A stretch of 64,000 bases of DNA from Formosa sediminum (GCF_007197735.1 NZ_CP041637.1:3629001-3693000), one strand, 5' to 3'; shown: positions 36,593 to 45,804, counted from the first letter of the stretch. Notes: generated by a model not told the origin, from the letters alone. Numbers and translations: made by a program.

Positions 36593-36889
36593 ATGTTTGT
36601 ACGCATTGTTAAGCTAAGCTTTAAACCCACGAAAGTAGATGATTTTATAACTATTTTTGAGACAAACAAAACGTATATTCGTAATTTTGAAGGTTGTATG
36701 TTTTTAGAATTATATCGCGATAAAACGCACTCAAATATTTTCTTTACTTACAGTTATTGGAGCGATGAAGCTGCTTTAAACACATATCGCCATTCAAATT
36801 TATTTACATCGGTATGGACTGAGACAAAACAATTATTTAACAATAAACCTGAAGCGTGGAGCGTTGACAAATTGGTTAGTTTACCTTAA
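36593..36889 (+). CDS. Antibiotic biosynthesis monooxygenase (ABM) family protein
   Basis: A 98-residue protein with the dimeric alpha-beta barrel pattern of the ABM family: MFVRIVKLSFKPTKVDDFI, then NFEGCMFLELYRDKTH and FFTYSYWSDEAALNTYRHS. Such proteins are cofactor-free oxygenases or haem-related enzymes; many remain uncharacterised. It starts 4 nt after the SAM hydrolase and precedes gldF by 34 nt. No link to gliding is known. Confidence 0.82.
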   Translation: MFVRIVKLSFKPTKVDDFITIFETNKTYIRNFEGCMFLELYRDKTHSNIFFTYSYWSDEAALNTYRHSNLFTSVWTETKQLFNNKPEAWSVDKLVSLP

Positions 36890-36923
36890 TACATTAACGC
36901 AAAACCTATAATCACATACAAAT

Positions 36924-37637
36924 ATGTTTGCCATATTAAAAAAAGAGATAAATTCATTTTTCGCATCGCCTATTGGTTACCTGGTAATTTCATTATTTCT
37001 ATTACTAAACGGATTATTTTTATGGTTTTTTAAAGGCGACTTTAATATTATAGATAATGGCTTTGCCGACTTATCAAGTTTTTTTCTATTAGCACCCTGG
37101 ATATTAATTTTTCTTATTCCGGCAGTTACTATGCGTAGTTTTGCAGACGAAAAAAAACAAGGTACATTAGAGTTACTACTCACTAAACCAATCTCTAAAT
37201 TACAAATTGTTTTAGGGAAATATTTTGGCGCTTTTATACTTATACTTATTGCATTGTTACCAACATTATTATATGTATTTACAGTGTATAAATTAGGTGC
37301 TCCGGAAGGTAATTTAGATATGGGCAGTACGGTAGGCTCGTATTTTGGATTGCTATTTTTGGTAGCCTCTTATACTGCAATTGGCATTTTTGGATCGTCT
37401 TTATCAGACAATCAAATAGTTACTTTTATTATTTCGGTTTTTTTATGTTTCTTTTTTTACATTGGTTTTGAAGGTATAGCAGACGCATTATCGAATAATT
37501 TTATTGATAGATTAGGTATGAGTTTTCATTTTAAAAGCATGAGTCGCGGTGTATTAGATACTAGAGACATTATTTACTTTTTAAGCACAGCAGCTTTATT
37601 TATAGCTTTAACTCGTTTTAATATAACTAAAAAATAG
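36924..37637 (+). CDS. gldF: Gliding motility ABC transporter permease GldF
   Basis: The 237-residue integral membrane protein has six helices and the GldF N-terminus MFAILKKEINSFFASPIGYLV. It also carries AVTMRSFADEKKQGTLELLLT, typical of ABC-2 permeases. GldF with GldG and the ATPase GldA is required for gliding in Flavobacterium johnsoniae, although the transported substrate is unknown and some gliders lack the complex. gldA is not in the window. Unusually, another gene separates it from gldG. Confidence 0.93.
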   Translation: MFAILKKEINSFFASPIGYLVISLFLLLNGLFLWFFKGDFNIIDNGFADLSSFFLLAPWILIFLIPAVTMRSFADEKKQGTLELLLTKPISKLQIVLGKYFGAFILILIALLPTLLYVFTVYKLGAPEGNLDMGSTVGSYFGLLFLVASYTAIGIFGSSLSDNQIVTFIISVFLCFFFYIGFEGIADALSNNFIDRLGMSFHFKSMSRGVLDTRDIIYFLSTAALFIALTRFNITKK

Positions 37638-37638
37638 T

Positions 37639-38127
37639 ATGATTTTTACAGTTCCATTTGCACTAATACTACTCGTGCTGTTTATAGTGCTTTTTATATT
37701 TTCAAGAACTATAGATAAACGCATATGGGTCGCGTTACTTATTAGTATAGTCTTAACTCCTATAATATACTTTTATGTTTTATACCCATTAATTAATATT
37801 TTTAGCGATTATCACCATGAAAAATATTTTGAAGCTAGTGCGTGGAAAAAGTCGCCTGCATTTCGTTATGAAATGGCAAATAACTTAGAGAACACAAACC
37901 TTTTAATAGGAAAAAATAAAACAGAAGTTGCAACACTTTTAGGAGATCCAGAATGGTTTAGTTGGAACGATGCTATTAAGGCAAACGATTCTAATTTCTG
38001 GAATTATAATTTAGGAATTAAGCCAGGCGCATTTAATAAAACTCAAGAATGCATAAAAATTACTTTTGTTAATAATATTGCAGAGAGTTTAGAACACTAC
38101 CAATTAGAACTAGAATTTGATGAGTAA
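37639..38127 (+). CDS. Unknown membrane protein with BamE-like domain, inserted between gldF and gldG
   Basis: I do not recognise a named family for this 162-residue protein. Two helices at the N-terminus (about 1-20 and 28-52) are followed by a globular domain. The segment LIGKNKTEVATLLGDPEWFSW and the later ECIKITFVNNIAESLEHYQL recall the SmpA/OmlA/BamE fold (G-x-x-x-x-E-V-x-x-L-L-G-x-P). It starts 2 nt after gldF and overlaps the gldG start by 8 nt, so it is translated with them. Its role, if any, in the gliding transporter is unknown. Confidence 0.75.
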   Translation: MIFTVPFALILLVLFIVLFIFSRTIDKRIWVALLISIVLTPIIYFYVLYPLINIFSDYHHEKYFEASAWKKSPAFRYEMANNLENTNLLIGKNKTEVATLLGDPEWFSWNDAIKANDSNFWNYNLGIKPGAFNKTQECIKITFVNNIAESLEHYQLELEFDE

Positions 38128-39787
38128 AAATCTTAAACATATAATATTAATAATCGGTGGTATTTTAGCTTTAAATTTAGCAGGAAACACCGTATATAAG
38201 CGCTTTGATTTAACACAAGACCAACGTTACACGTTAAGCTCGGCCACACAACAGATTGTAGCCGATGTAAATTCGCCAGTAATTATAGATGTCTTTTTAG
38301 AAGGCGAAGGTTTTCCTTCAGAATTTAGACGTCTTCAAACCGAAACCAAACAACTTTTAGAAGAATTTTACGCTCAAAACAGCAATATAAAATTCAATTT
38401 TATTAATCCGTTAGAACAAGAAGCTAATCGAGATCAAGTTATACAACAGTTAAATAATCGCGGCCTGACACCTATGCAACTTACCGTCCAGGAAAATGGC
38501 AAAAGTAGTCAAGAGATTATTTTTCCCTGGGCCTTAGCAAGTTATAATGATGTTACAGTTAAAATTCCTCTAGTTAAAAATAAATTGGGTGCATCTCAGC
38601 AAGAATTAGTAACAAATTCTGTTCAACATTTAGAATATGCATTTGCAGATGGTCTTGGTAAATTGGTACATGGAAAAAGCAAAAAAATTGCCATACTAAA
38701 AGGAAACGGAGAGTTAGAAGATCAATATTTAGCCGATTTTTTAACCACAATAAAAGACTACTATTTTCTAGCACCTTTTACTTTAGATAGTGTAGCTAGC
38801 CAACCAGAAAATACTTTAAAAAAATTACAAGCTTACGATTTAATTATTGCCGCTAAACCAACTGAAGCTTTTTCAGAAAAAGAAAAATTAGTTTTAGACC
38901 AATACACCATGAATGGCGGAAAAAGCTTATGGCTTATAGATGCTGTAGCTATGGAAAAAGATAGTTTGTATAATGAGGAGGGACGGTCTATTGCTTTAGC
39001 AAGAGACCTTAATTTAACCGATATGTTTTTTAAATACGGCGTACGTATAAATCCGTATTTGGTTGCCACACCTTATTCTGCTCCTATTACGTTAGCTATA
39101 GGCGAAGGAAGTGATTCTCAATTTCAAAATGTACGTTGGCCCTATTCACCATTAGTAAACACAACCAATACACACCCGATTGTTAACAATGTTAATATAT
39201 TAAAATTCGATTTTGCCAATCCTATAGACACCCTTAAAAATAGTCTAGAAAAAACAATTTTATTAGAAAGTGCAAAGCTTACAAAATTAGAAGGCACACC
39301 TAGAGAAATTAGTTTAGACATTGTAACTCAAGAACCTAATCCAAAAGAATTTAATAAAGGCAGTCAGCCTTTGGCGGTGTTGCTTGAAGGTGAATTTACA
39401 TCGGCTTATAAAAACAGGATTAAACCATTTAAATTAGCATCTAATAAAGATTTAAGTGCCACAACTAAAATGATTGTGATTGCAGACGGAGACCTTATAA
39501 AAAACGATGTGATAAAAAATGTACCGCAAGAATTAGGGTTTGATCGTTGGACAGGGCAATTATTTGGAAATAAGGAATTCTTATTAAATTCGGTTAATTA
39601 TCTCTTAGACGATAATGGACTTATAAACATTCGATCTAAAGAAATTAAAGTGGCTTTTTTAAATCATGAAAAAATTGCAGCATCTAAACTAAGCTGGCAA
39701 CTACTTAACACCCTAGTTCCTATACTCTTATTAACTCTTTTTGGTTTAACATTTAATTATTTAAGAAAAAATAAATATACATCTTAA
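38120..39787 (+). CDS. gldG: Gliding motility ABC transporter auxiliary protein GldG
   Basis: A 555-residue protein with an N-terminal helix (IILIIGGILALNLAGNTVY), a large periplasmic ABC-transporter-auxiliary domain (KRFDLTQDQRYTLSS, SPVIIDVFLEGEGFP, FINPLEQEANRDQVIQQL) and a C-terminal helix. This is the GldG layout. The ATG at 38120 is chosen over the TTG 3 nt upstream. It overlaps the preceding gene by 8 nt. It should work with GldF and GldA in gliding. Confidence 0.93.
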   Translation: MSKNLKHIILIIGGILALNLAGNTVYKRFDLTQDQRYTLSSATQQIVADVNSPVIIDVFLEGEGFPSEFRRLQTETKQLLEEFYAQNSNIKFNFINPLEQEANRDQVIQQLNNRGLTPMQLTVQENGKSSQEIIFPWALASYNDVTVKIPLVKNKLGASQQELVTNSVQHLEYAFADGLGKLVHGKSKKIAILKGNGELEDQYLADFLTTIKDYYFLAPFTLDSVASQPENTLKKLQAYDLIIAAKPTEAFSEKEKLVLDQYTMNGGKSLWLIDAVAMEKDSLYNEEGRSIALARDLNLTDMFFKYGVRINPYLVATPYSAPITLAIGEGSDSQFQNVRWPYSPLVNTTNTHPIVNNVNILKFDFANPIDTLKNSLEKTILLESAKLTKLEGTPREISLDIVTQEPNPKEFNKGSQPLAVLLEGEFTSAYKNRIKPFKLASNKDLSATTKMIVIADGDLIKNDVIKNVPQELGFDRWTGQLFGNKEFLLNSVNYLLDDNGLINIRSKEIKVAFLNHEKIAASKLSWQLLNTLVPILLLTLFGLTFNYLRKNKYTS

Positions 39788-39826
39788 ATGTTAATAAGTT
39801 TGTTTCTTATTTATCTCTATTAAAGA

Positions 39827-39834
39827 TATATTTG
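39827..39834 (+). promoter_or_regulatory. Candidate dnaN promoter -7 element
   Basis: TATATTTG matches TAnnTTTG, 30 nt before the dnaN ATG. A TTTG at 39799-39802 lies 24 nt further upstream, slightly beyond the usual spacing. Confidence 0.5.
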
Positions 39835-39864
39835 TAATTATTAAAATAATCTTATTAGATACAG

Positions 39865-40983
39865 ATGAAATTTATAGTATCAAGTACCTATTTATTAAAG
39901 CAATTACAAGTTTTAGGAGGCGTAATTAATAGTTCTAACACGCTACCTATTTTAGATAATTTTCTTTTTGAATTAAGCAGCTCTAAACTTACTGTGTCTG
40001 CTAGCGATTTAGAAACAACAATGTCTGCTACTTTAGAAGTAGAAAGTGATAGTGAAGGTAGTGTTGCCATTCCTGCACGTTTACTTTTAGATACTTTAAA
40101 AACATTCCCAGAACAGCCGTTAACATTTATAATTGAAGACAATAATACGATTGAAATCAGTTCTAATCACGGTAAATATGCACTTGCATATGCTAACGGA
40201 AATGAATTTCCTAAAGCTGTAACTTTAGATAAACCAAGTACTACTACTATTATTGGAGATATTTTAGCAACTGCAATTAGTAAAACTATTTTTGCTGCAG
40301 GAAACGACGATTTACGCCCTGTTATGAGTGGAGTATTTTTTCAGTTCTCTACAGAAAGTTTAACATTTGTAGCTACAGACGCACACAAACTTGTAAAATA
40401 CACAAGAGAAGATGTTGCGGCTTCTGAAGTCGCTGAGTTTATTATGCCAAAAAAACCTTTAAATTTATTAAAAGGAATTTTAGCGGGTAGTGAAGATGAA
40501 GTAATTGTTGATTACAACGATTCAAATGCCAAATTTACATTTGATAATGTAGAATTAATTTGCCGTTTAATTGATGGAAAATATCCAAACTACGATGCGG
40601 TAATCCCAAAAGAAAACCCTAATAAATTAACTATTGCTAGAAATCAGTTTTTAAGCTCTGTAAAACGTGTTAGTATTTTCTCTAACAAAACAACACACCA
40701 AATAAGATTAAAAATTGCTGGAGCAGAATTAAACATTTCTGCAGAAGATATAGATTACAGCAATAAAGCAGAAGAACGTTTAACATGCGATTACCAAGGC
40801 GACGATATGCAAATTGGTTTTAACTCACGCTTCTTAACAGAAATGCTAAACAATTTAAATTCAGACGATGTACAACTTGAAATGAGTTTACCTAATCGTG
40901 CTGGTATTTTAACTCCAATAGATGGCTTAGACGAAGGCGAGCAAGTAACTATGCTTGTAATGCCGGTAATGCTTAACAGCTAA
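39865..40983 (+). CDS. dnaN: DNA polymerase III subunit beta (sliding clamp)
   Basis: The 372-residue protein is the ring-shaped replication clamp, a dimer of three similar domains. MKFIVSSTYLLKQLQVLGGVI, DNFLFELSSSKLTVSASDLE, PVMSGVFFQFS and ATDAHKLVKY are typical clamp motifs, and the C-terminus VTMLVMPVMLNS matches the family's ML(V/P)MP(V/M) ending. It has its own promoter and is not adjacent to dnaA; recF lies about 6 kb away. Confidence 0.96.
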   Translation: MKFIVSSTYLLKQLQVLGGVINSSNTLPILDNFLFELSSSKLTVSASDLETTMSATLEVESDSEGSVAIPARLLLDTLKTFPEQPLTFIIEDNNTIEISSNHGKYALAYANGNEFPKAVTLDKPSTTTIIGDILATAISKTIFAAGNDDLRPVMSGVFFQFSTESLTFVATDAHKLVKYTREDVAASEVAEFIMPKKPLNLLKGILAGSEDEVIVDYNDSNAKFTFDNVELICRLIDGKYPNYDAVIPKENPNKLTIARNQFLSSVKRVSIFSNKTTHQIRLKIAGAELNISAEDIDYSNKAEERLTCDYQGDDMQIGFNSRFLTEMLNNLNSDDVQLEMSLPNRAGILTPIDGLDEGEQVTMLVMPVMLNS

Positions 40984-41026
40984 ACATTACAAAACATATA
41001 ACAGTTAAATAAAGTCATGTAAAAAT

Positions 41027-41488
41027 TTACATGACTTTATTTTTTCCATCCTTTATGTTCTTTATAACAAAAGAACTCTGTATGTGAGACACAATTGTCA
41101 TTTTAGAAAATCGTTTTAAAATAAATTCCTGATACTCATTCATATCATTTAATAAAATTTTCAGCAACACATCGTAAGTTCCTGCAATATAATTGGCTTC
41201 AATAACATCCTCTAACGTATTTACATAAGCTTCAAACTTACGGAAAGGTTCATCTTGGTGCGTTGTTAAAGTTACTTGGCAATAAACAATTAATGTTTTG
41301 CCCAATTTACTATAATCTATAATCGCTGTATAACCGTGTATGACACCAGACGATTCTAGCTTTTTAATACGTTCATGAACGGGCGTTATAGATAAATTTA
41401 CTCCTTCTGCAAGTTGTTTTATAGACTGTTTACTGTCTTTTTGCAAAGCTTCAATCAGCTTAAAATCTATGGCATCTAGCTTTATCAT
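41027..41488 (-). CDS. Lrp/AsnC family transcriptional regulator
   Basis: A 153-residue DNA-binding regulator: winged helix-turn-helix at about 5-60 (IKQLAEGVNLSITPVHERIKKLE) and a RAM effector-binding domain (about 70-140, IEANYIAGTYDVLLKILLNDM). Family members sense amino acids and often control the adjacent divergent gene. Here that gene is a histidine decarboxylase, so histidine or histamine is a reasonable effector, by inference from position. Confidence 0.92.
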   Translation of the reverse strand: MIKLDAIDFKLIEALQKDSKQSIKQLAEGVNLSITPVHERIKKLESSGVIHGYTAIIDYSKLGKTLIVYCQVTLTTHQDEPFRKFEAYVNTLEDVIEANYIAGTYDVLLKILLNDMNEYQEFILKRFSKMTIVSHIQSSFVIKNIKDGKNKVM

Positions 41489-41585
41489 GGTAATAATTTC
41501 TAAAAGTGAATTGTTTTACGAAGCAAAAAGTAATAATTTCTACACAAATAAAATATTTAAGTATAATTTTTCAAAAAAACTTTAA

Positions 41586-41618
41586 TTGATAAAATATTTT
41601 AATAATAACTTATCTTTG
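41586..41618 (+). promoter_or_regulatory. Candidate histidine decarboxylase promoter
   Basis: TTG (41586-41588) and TATCTTTG (41611-41618, exact TAnnTTTG) are separated by 22 nt. The ATG at 41638 is 19 nt downstream. The region is shared with the divergent Lrp-type gene. Confidence 0.6.
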
Positions 41619-41637
41619 TATAAGAAATAATTTGAAC

Positions 41638-42771
41638 ATGAACACACCAGAAATACAAGCCGTTTACGATAGAATTAAAGCACATTCTGAATCTTTTTTA
41701 GGATATCCCGTTGCTAAAGATTTCTCGTATCATGAATACGCACCGTTCCTAGATATTTGTATTAATAATGTTGGTGATCCAGAAAATCCTTCAACCTTTG
41801 CAATAGACACCAAAGACATTGAACAAAAATGTATTGCCTTCTTTGCAGATATGCTATCTAGCAATACCAAAGATGTATGGGGTTATATTACTAATGGTGG
41901 TACAGAAGGTAATTTGTATGGTTTATATGTTGCCAGAGAAAGCTTTCCTAATGCTATGGTATATTACAGTGAAAGCACACACTATAGCGTAAAGAAGAAT
42001 TTACATTTACTAAATATTCCTAATATCGTTATTCGTTCTCAAAAAAATGGAGAAATGGATTACGAAGATTTAGATCAAACAATTTCATACCGCCGCGACA
42101 AACCCGCTATTTTCTTTTTAAATATTGGGACTACAATGACTGAAGCAATAGACAAAATAGATGAAATAAAACGTATTATAAAAAAATACGCGATTAAAGA
42201 TTATTACATTCATTGCGATGCAGCATTTTTAGGTACAATTGCACCATATATCGATCCGAAACCAAAATTTGATTTTGCTGAAGGTATTGACAGTATTTCA
42301 ATATCAGGACATAAATTTATAGGAAGTCCTATTCCTTGCGGAGCTGTTTTAGTGAAACGCAAGCACAGAGATCGAATTGCAAATTCTGTGTCTTATGTTG
42401 GTACTATGGATACAACTATTACTGGTTCTAGAAACGGATTAACCCCTTTATTTATTTGGGACTTTATACAGAAACATGACCACCAAGGTTTAAAAGCTCG
42501 TGTTACAGCCTCTCAAGAAGTAGCAGCCTATACAGAGCATAAATTAAATTTATTAGGGATGAATGCTTGGAGAAACAACGACGGTTTAACAGTTGTTTTC
42601 CAAAAGCCAAGTGATGCCTTATGTAAAAAATATCAAATGGCTTCGGAAGAAACCATTGCACACATTATATGTGTTCCTGGAGTGACATTTAGCAAAGTAG
42701 ATGCTTTTCTTGAAGATTTAAAAATTGAATTAGTCCAAAAATCTTCAAGTGTAGAAGCCCTACATGTGTAA
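41638..42771 (+). CDS. hdc: Pyridoxal-phosphate-dependent histidine decarboxylase
   Basis: This 377-residue enzyme matches the PLP-type bacterial histidine decarboxylases (about 378 residues in Morganella and other Gram-negatives), which make histamine. Key residues are NGGTEGN (87-92), His115 in SESTHYSVKK for cofactor stacking, Asp194 in HCDAAF, and the PLP-binding Lys226 in SISGHKFIGSPIPCG. ATG at 41638 is chosen; the TTG two codons upstream is not needed. It has no adjacent histidine/histamine antiporter gene. Substrate is by similarity; related decarboxylases for other amino acids cannot be fully excluded. Confidence 0.9.
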   Translation: MNTPEIQAVYDRIKAHSESFLGYPVAKDFSYHEYAPFLDICINNVGDPENPSTFAIDTKDIEQKCIAFFADMLSSNTKDVWGYITNGGTEGNLYGLYVARESFPNAMVYYSESTHYSVKKNLHLLNIPNIVIRSQKNGEMDYEDLDQTISYRRDKPAIFFLNIGTTMTEAIDKIDEIKRIIKKYAIKDYYIHCDAAFLGTIAPYIDPKPKFDFAEGIDSISISGHKFIGSPIPCGAVLVKRKHRDRIANSVSYVGTMDTTITGSRNGLTPLFIWDFIQKHDHQGLKARVTASQEVAAYTEHKLNLLGMNAWRNNDGLTVVFQKPSDALCKKYQMASEETIAHIICVPGVTFSKVDAFLEDLKIELVQKSSSVEALHV

Positions 42772-42794
42772 CCTAAACACACTTCAAAACATAA

Positions 42795-42825
42795 AAAAAG
42801 CGCCCATGAAAATGGACGCTTTTTG
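42795..42825. terminator. Bidirectional terminator after hdc
   Basis: AAAAAGCG-C-CCAT pairs with ATGG-A-CGCTTTTT around a GAAA loop, with one mismatch, then T-rich sequence in both directions. Confidence 0.8.
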
Positions 42826-42843
42826 TTTTTATCTCTAAAATTT

Positions 42844-43182
42844 TTAACTAATAAAATTGAAAGATAAAGGATATGTTGGAGATTCTCCGTTACTTACTTT
42901 AATTGCATTTAGTATTGGAAATACTATACTTACTATACCTAATATTATAAAGCCTAAAAGCCCTAATCCAAAAAGTAAAATTAGTGGCACACAGATAATA
43001 CAGTAGATCACTAAACTTATCTGAAAATTTAAAATTTTCTTACCTTCATTGTCCATCCCAATAACTTTTTCTTTTTGTGTAATCCAAAGTACTAAAGGAA
43101 TTAATAAACTTCCAAAACCTAAAGCTAATGTGGCTAACTGGCTTAAATGTGTAAGAACTAAAAGTTGTTTATCTTCTCTCAT
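42844..43182 (-). CDS. DUF4870 family small membrane protein
   Basis: The 112-residue protein has three hydrophobic segments and the DUF4870 pattern: LTHLSQLATLALGFGSLLIP, then WITQKEKVIGMDNEGKKILNFQ and a Gly/Ile-rich last helix. Function is unknown in all members I know of. It is a single gene. Confidence 0.85.
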   Translation of the reverse strand: MREDKQLLVLTHLSQLATLALGFGSLLIPLVLWITQKEKVIGMDNEGKKILNFQISLVIYCIICVPLILLFGLGLLGFIILGIVSIVFPILNAIKVSNGESPTYPLSFNFIS

Positions 43183-43252
43183 GATTGTATTAATTTTGAT
43201 TTGATTGATACCTATAAGACGATAAAACCTTAATTTTGTTACACTTTACATA

Positions 43253-43669
43253 TTAATGTGGCAACTTATCTTTTAAAAGGCCGTATACAAATGTACCTAA
43301 TACAGCAGATAATAATAAAATAAGTATAGGCACAAACCCAGCACCAACCAATACAAAAATAGGTCCAGGACAAGCACCGGCTAAGGCCCAACCTAACCCA
43401 AAAATTATTCCGCCAATAAGATATCTTGGCACCGATTTTTCTTTATCTTCTATTACAATAGGTTGCCCGTCGATATCTTTAATTTTAAATTTTTTAATAA
43501 TTTGCACAAACAAAATCCCAAACGCTAATGCTGTTCCTATAATTCCATACATATGGAACGATTCAAATCGAAACATTTCGTAAATACGAAACCATGAGGC
43601 GGCTTCAGATTTATACATAATCACTCCAAAAACTAATCCTAATAATATATAAATTATTTTTTTCATCAT
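43253..43669 (-). CDS. YeeE/YedE family half-transporter (DUF6691-like)
   Basis: A 138-residue membrane protein with four hydrophobic segments. The Cys/Gly motif GLGWALAGACPGPIFVLVGAG marks the YeeE/YedE thiosulfate-transporter family. The frame extends upstream into the neighbour, so the start is the ATG at 43669 or 43666. Together with the next gene it makes up the two halves of a full-length YeeE/YedE protein. Confidence 0.85.
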   Translation of the reverse strand: MMKKIIYILLGLVFGVIMYKSEAASWFRIYEMFRFESFHMYGIIGTALAFGILFVQIIKKFKIKDIDGQPIVIEDKEKSVPRYLIGGIIFGLGWALAGACPGPIFVLVGAGFVPILILLLSAVLGTFVYGLLKDKLPH

Positions 43670-43670
43670 T

Positions 43671-44225
43671 TTAAAATATAAAAGGGAATAATACATGAAC
43701 CATAAACAACCCACCAATAAAGAAACCTACTACAGCAATTAAAGACGGTAATTGTAAATTACTTAACCCAGAGATGGCATGTCCAGACGTACAACCTCCG
43801 GCATATCTTGCACCAAACCCAATAAAAAAACCTCCAACAATTAAAATCGCCCATGTTTTTGCATTAGATAATGCTGCCATAGAAAATAGTTCATAGGGTA
43901 AATAGCCGTTTTTAGAAGATATATTTAAATCCTGCAAAGCCAATTTAGTAGATTCGCTAAGATCCGGCATGGTGTTAACAGACAAATAATGAGATGCTAT
44001 AAAACCTCCTAATATAGCACCTATAACTACAAATAAATTCCAACTCTCTTTTTTCCAATTATAGTTAAAAAAGGAATTAACTTTTCCGCCACCACACATG
44101 CTACAAAATGTGCGTAAGTTAGAAGACATCCCAAAACGTTTTCCTAAAAGCAAAAGCCCAAACATAAGTAGTGCAATCAAAAAGCCTGATATAAACCAAG
44201 GCCAAGGTTGAAATATAAAATCCAT
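43671..44225 (-). CDS. YeeE/YedE thiosulfate-transporter family protein
   Basis: The 184-residue inner-membrane protein has about five helices and the conserved [22 protein letters not shown] motif, whose cysteine takes part in thiosulfate movement in the E. coli TsuA-type family. Its stop is one base before the start of the second half gene, so both are co-translated. Import of thiosulfate or other sulfur species is inferred; no rhodanese or persulfide dioxygenase gene is next to it here. Confidence 0.87.
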   Translation of the reverse strand: MDFIFQPWPWFISGFLIALLMFGLLLLGKRFGMSSNLRTFCSMCGGGKVNSFFNYNWKKESWNLFVVIGAILGGFIASHYLSVNTMPDLSESTKLALQDLNISSKNGYLPYELFSMAALSNAKTWAILIVGGFFIGFGARYAGGCTSGHAISGLSNLQLPSLIAVVGFFIGGLFMVHVLFPFIF

Positions 44226-44409
44226 ATACTAACTTTAATTTTATATCGGATAATACTATCCGATTTCAACTTACAAATATACTTTATAGTCTAAATTTAA
44301 ATGTAACCTAAGTTACACCTTTTTTTAAACGTTTAGTTTGAGTTGGCTTTGTAAAAAAATTAGAAGTATTACTAAAATGAAATTATTAACTTGTATTCAA
44401 ATTTTTTAT

Positions 44410-45753
44410 ATGAAAAAGATTCTCAAAGGTATTGGTTTACTTTTCCTAATAGGCATAGTTGTAACTATATATTTAAACTACCCAAAGCTAAACTTTATAA
44501 CCGGATTTGCTTCTAAAAGCGTATGTTCTTGTACTTTTGTGGCCAATAGAAGTTTAGCGTCTATAGAACGAGGAGACAACGATTTCTCTCCTATTAATTT
44601 AGCCACTAATACCATCGATTTTAAAAACCAATCTGTAACATCAACCGTTTTTGGTTTAAAGGCACGAACAGCTATTTATAAAGCAGGATTAGGCTGTATT
44701 TTAATTCCTGAAGACTCTGACCATACCTTACTTAATGTTAAACCAAAACGAGATAAATCATCTAAAAACCTACCTTTTCCCTATGGTGATTTACCCCAAA
44801 AAGATACTGTATTTACAAATGTAGATTATAGTGTACTTAATCAAGCAGTACAACATGCCTTCGATCTTAATCACGAAAAATTAAAACGTACACGAGCTGT
44901 TTTAGTAGTATATAAAGACCATATTATAGCAGAACAATATGCAGATGGTTTTAATAAGGATACAAAAATTTTAGGTTGGTCTATGACCAAAAGTATTACA
45001 AGTGCAATTGTTGGTATTTTAGAAAAACAAGGTCGCGTATCCCGAAATCAATCGCATTTATTTAAAGCTTGGGAAAATGATAAACGTGCAACTATCACTT
45101 TAAATAATCTTTTACAAATGAATAGTGGTTTAGCTTGGGAAGAAGATTATAATAACATTTCTGATGTCACTAAAATGCTTTTTTTAAGAGAAGATATGCC
45201 TAAAATCCCTTTAGAAAAACCACTGGAAGGTACTCCAAATAAAAATTGGAGCTATTCTTCTGGTACCACTAATTTAATTTCTGGTTTTATTAGAAATCAG
45301 TTTAAAACCAATCAAGACTATTTAGATTTTTGGTATGCTGCATTAATTGATAAAATAGGTATGCATTCAATGACTTTAGAAACCGATTTAAAAGGTCACT
45401 TTGTAGGATCTTCTTACGGATGGGCAACAGCCAGAGATTGGAGTAAATTTGGACTGTTATATTTACACAATGGCCTTTGGAATGGAGAGCAAATATTAAC
45501 TAAGGATTGGGTAGAATATACTAAAACACCTACCCCTACTTCTAACGGCATTTATGGTGCTCAATTTTGGTTAAATGCCGGTGGGCGCTATCCACATGTA
45601 CCTAAAGATTTATTTTCGTGCAACGGCTATCAAGGGCAGCAAATAAGTATAATCCCTTCTAAAGATATTGTTATTGTACGTTTTGGATTGGTAGAAGACC
45701 CTAAATTTAGTTTTAATACATTTCTATCCGAAATTCTTTCTGCAATAAACTAA
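44410..45753 (+). CDS. Serine hydrolase of the beta-lactamase/DD-peptidase family
   Basis: A 447-residue protein with one N-terminal helix (8-22) and an extracytoplasmic class C beta-lactamase-like domain. The catalytic SxxK is SMTK (Ser191, Lys194); WSYSSGTTNLIS occupies the place of the second motif. Members include esterases, DD-peptidases and, more rarely, beta-lactamases, so resistance should not be assumed. ATG at 44410 (MKKILKGIG) is preferred because upstream codons are unrelated. Two Cys near residue 39-41 (VCSCTF) could form a disulfide or haem-independent site. Confidence 0.86.
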   Translation: MKKILKGIGLLFLIGIVVTIYLNYPKLNFITGFASKSVCSCTFVANRSLASIERGDNDFSPINLATNTIDFKNQSVTSTVFGLKARTAIYKAGLGCILIPEDSDHTLLNVKPKRDKSSKNLPFPYGDLPQKDTVFTNVDYSVLNQAVQHAFDLNHEKLKRTRAVLVVYKDHIIAEQYADGFNKDTKILGWSMTKSITSAIVGILEKQGRVSRNQSHLFKAWENDKRATITLNNLLQMNSGLAWEEDYNNISDVTKMLFLREDMPKIPLEKPLEGTPNKNWSYSSGTTNLISGFIRNQFKTNQDYLDFWYAALIDKIGMHSMTLETDLKGHFVGSSYGWATARDWSKFGLLYLHNGLWNGEQILTKDWVEYTKTPTPTSNGIYGAQFWLNAGGRYPHVPKDLFSCNGYQGQQISIIPSKDIVIVRFGLVEDPKFSFNTFLSEILSAIN

Positions 45754-45754
45754 A

Positions 45755-45780
45755 AAACTCTCAACGAAAGTTGAGAGTTT
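45755..45780. terminator. Terminator between serine hydrolase and ribH
   Basis: An 11-bp stem (45755-45765 with 45770-45780, AAACTCTCAAC and its complement) with a GAAA loop closed by C-G, and flanking A/T runs. Confidence 0.88.
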
Positions 45781-45804
45781 TAAATATTTTAAAGTTTTAT
45801 AACA

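Noticed and set aside
44338-44409. Upstream extension of the serine hydrolase frame
   Set aside because: MKKILKGIGLLFLIG is a proper membrane-anchor start; the earlier codons are not part of a signal.
44410-45753. Serine hydrolase as an antibiotic-resistance beta-lactamase
   Set aside because: The SxxK is present but the other class C motifs are not the canonical YxN and KTG, and the family mostly contains esterases and peptidases.
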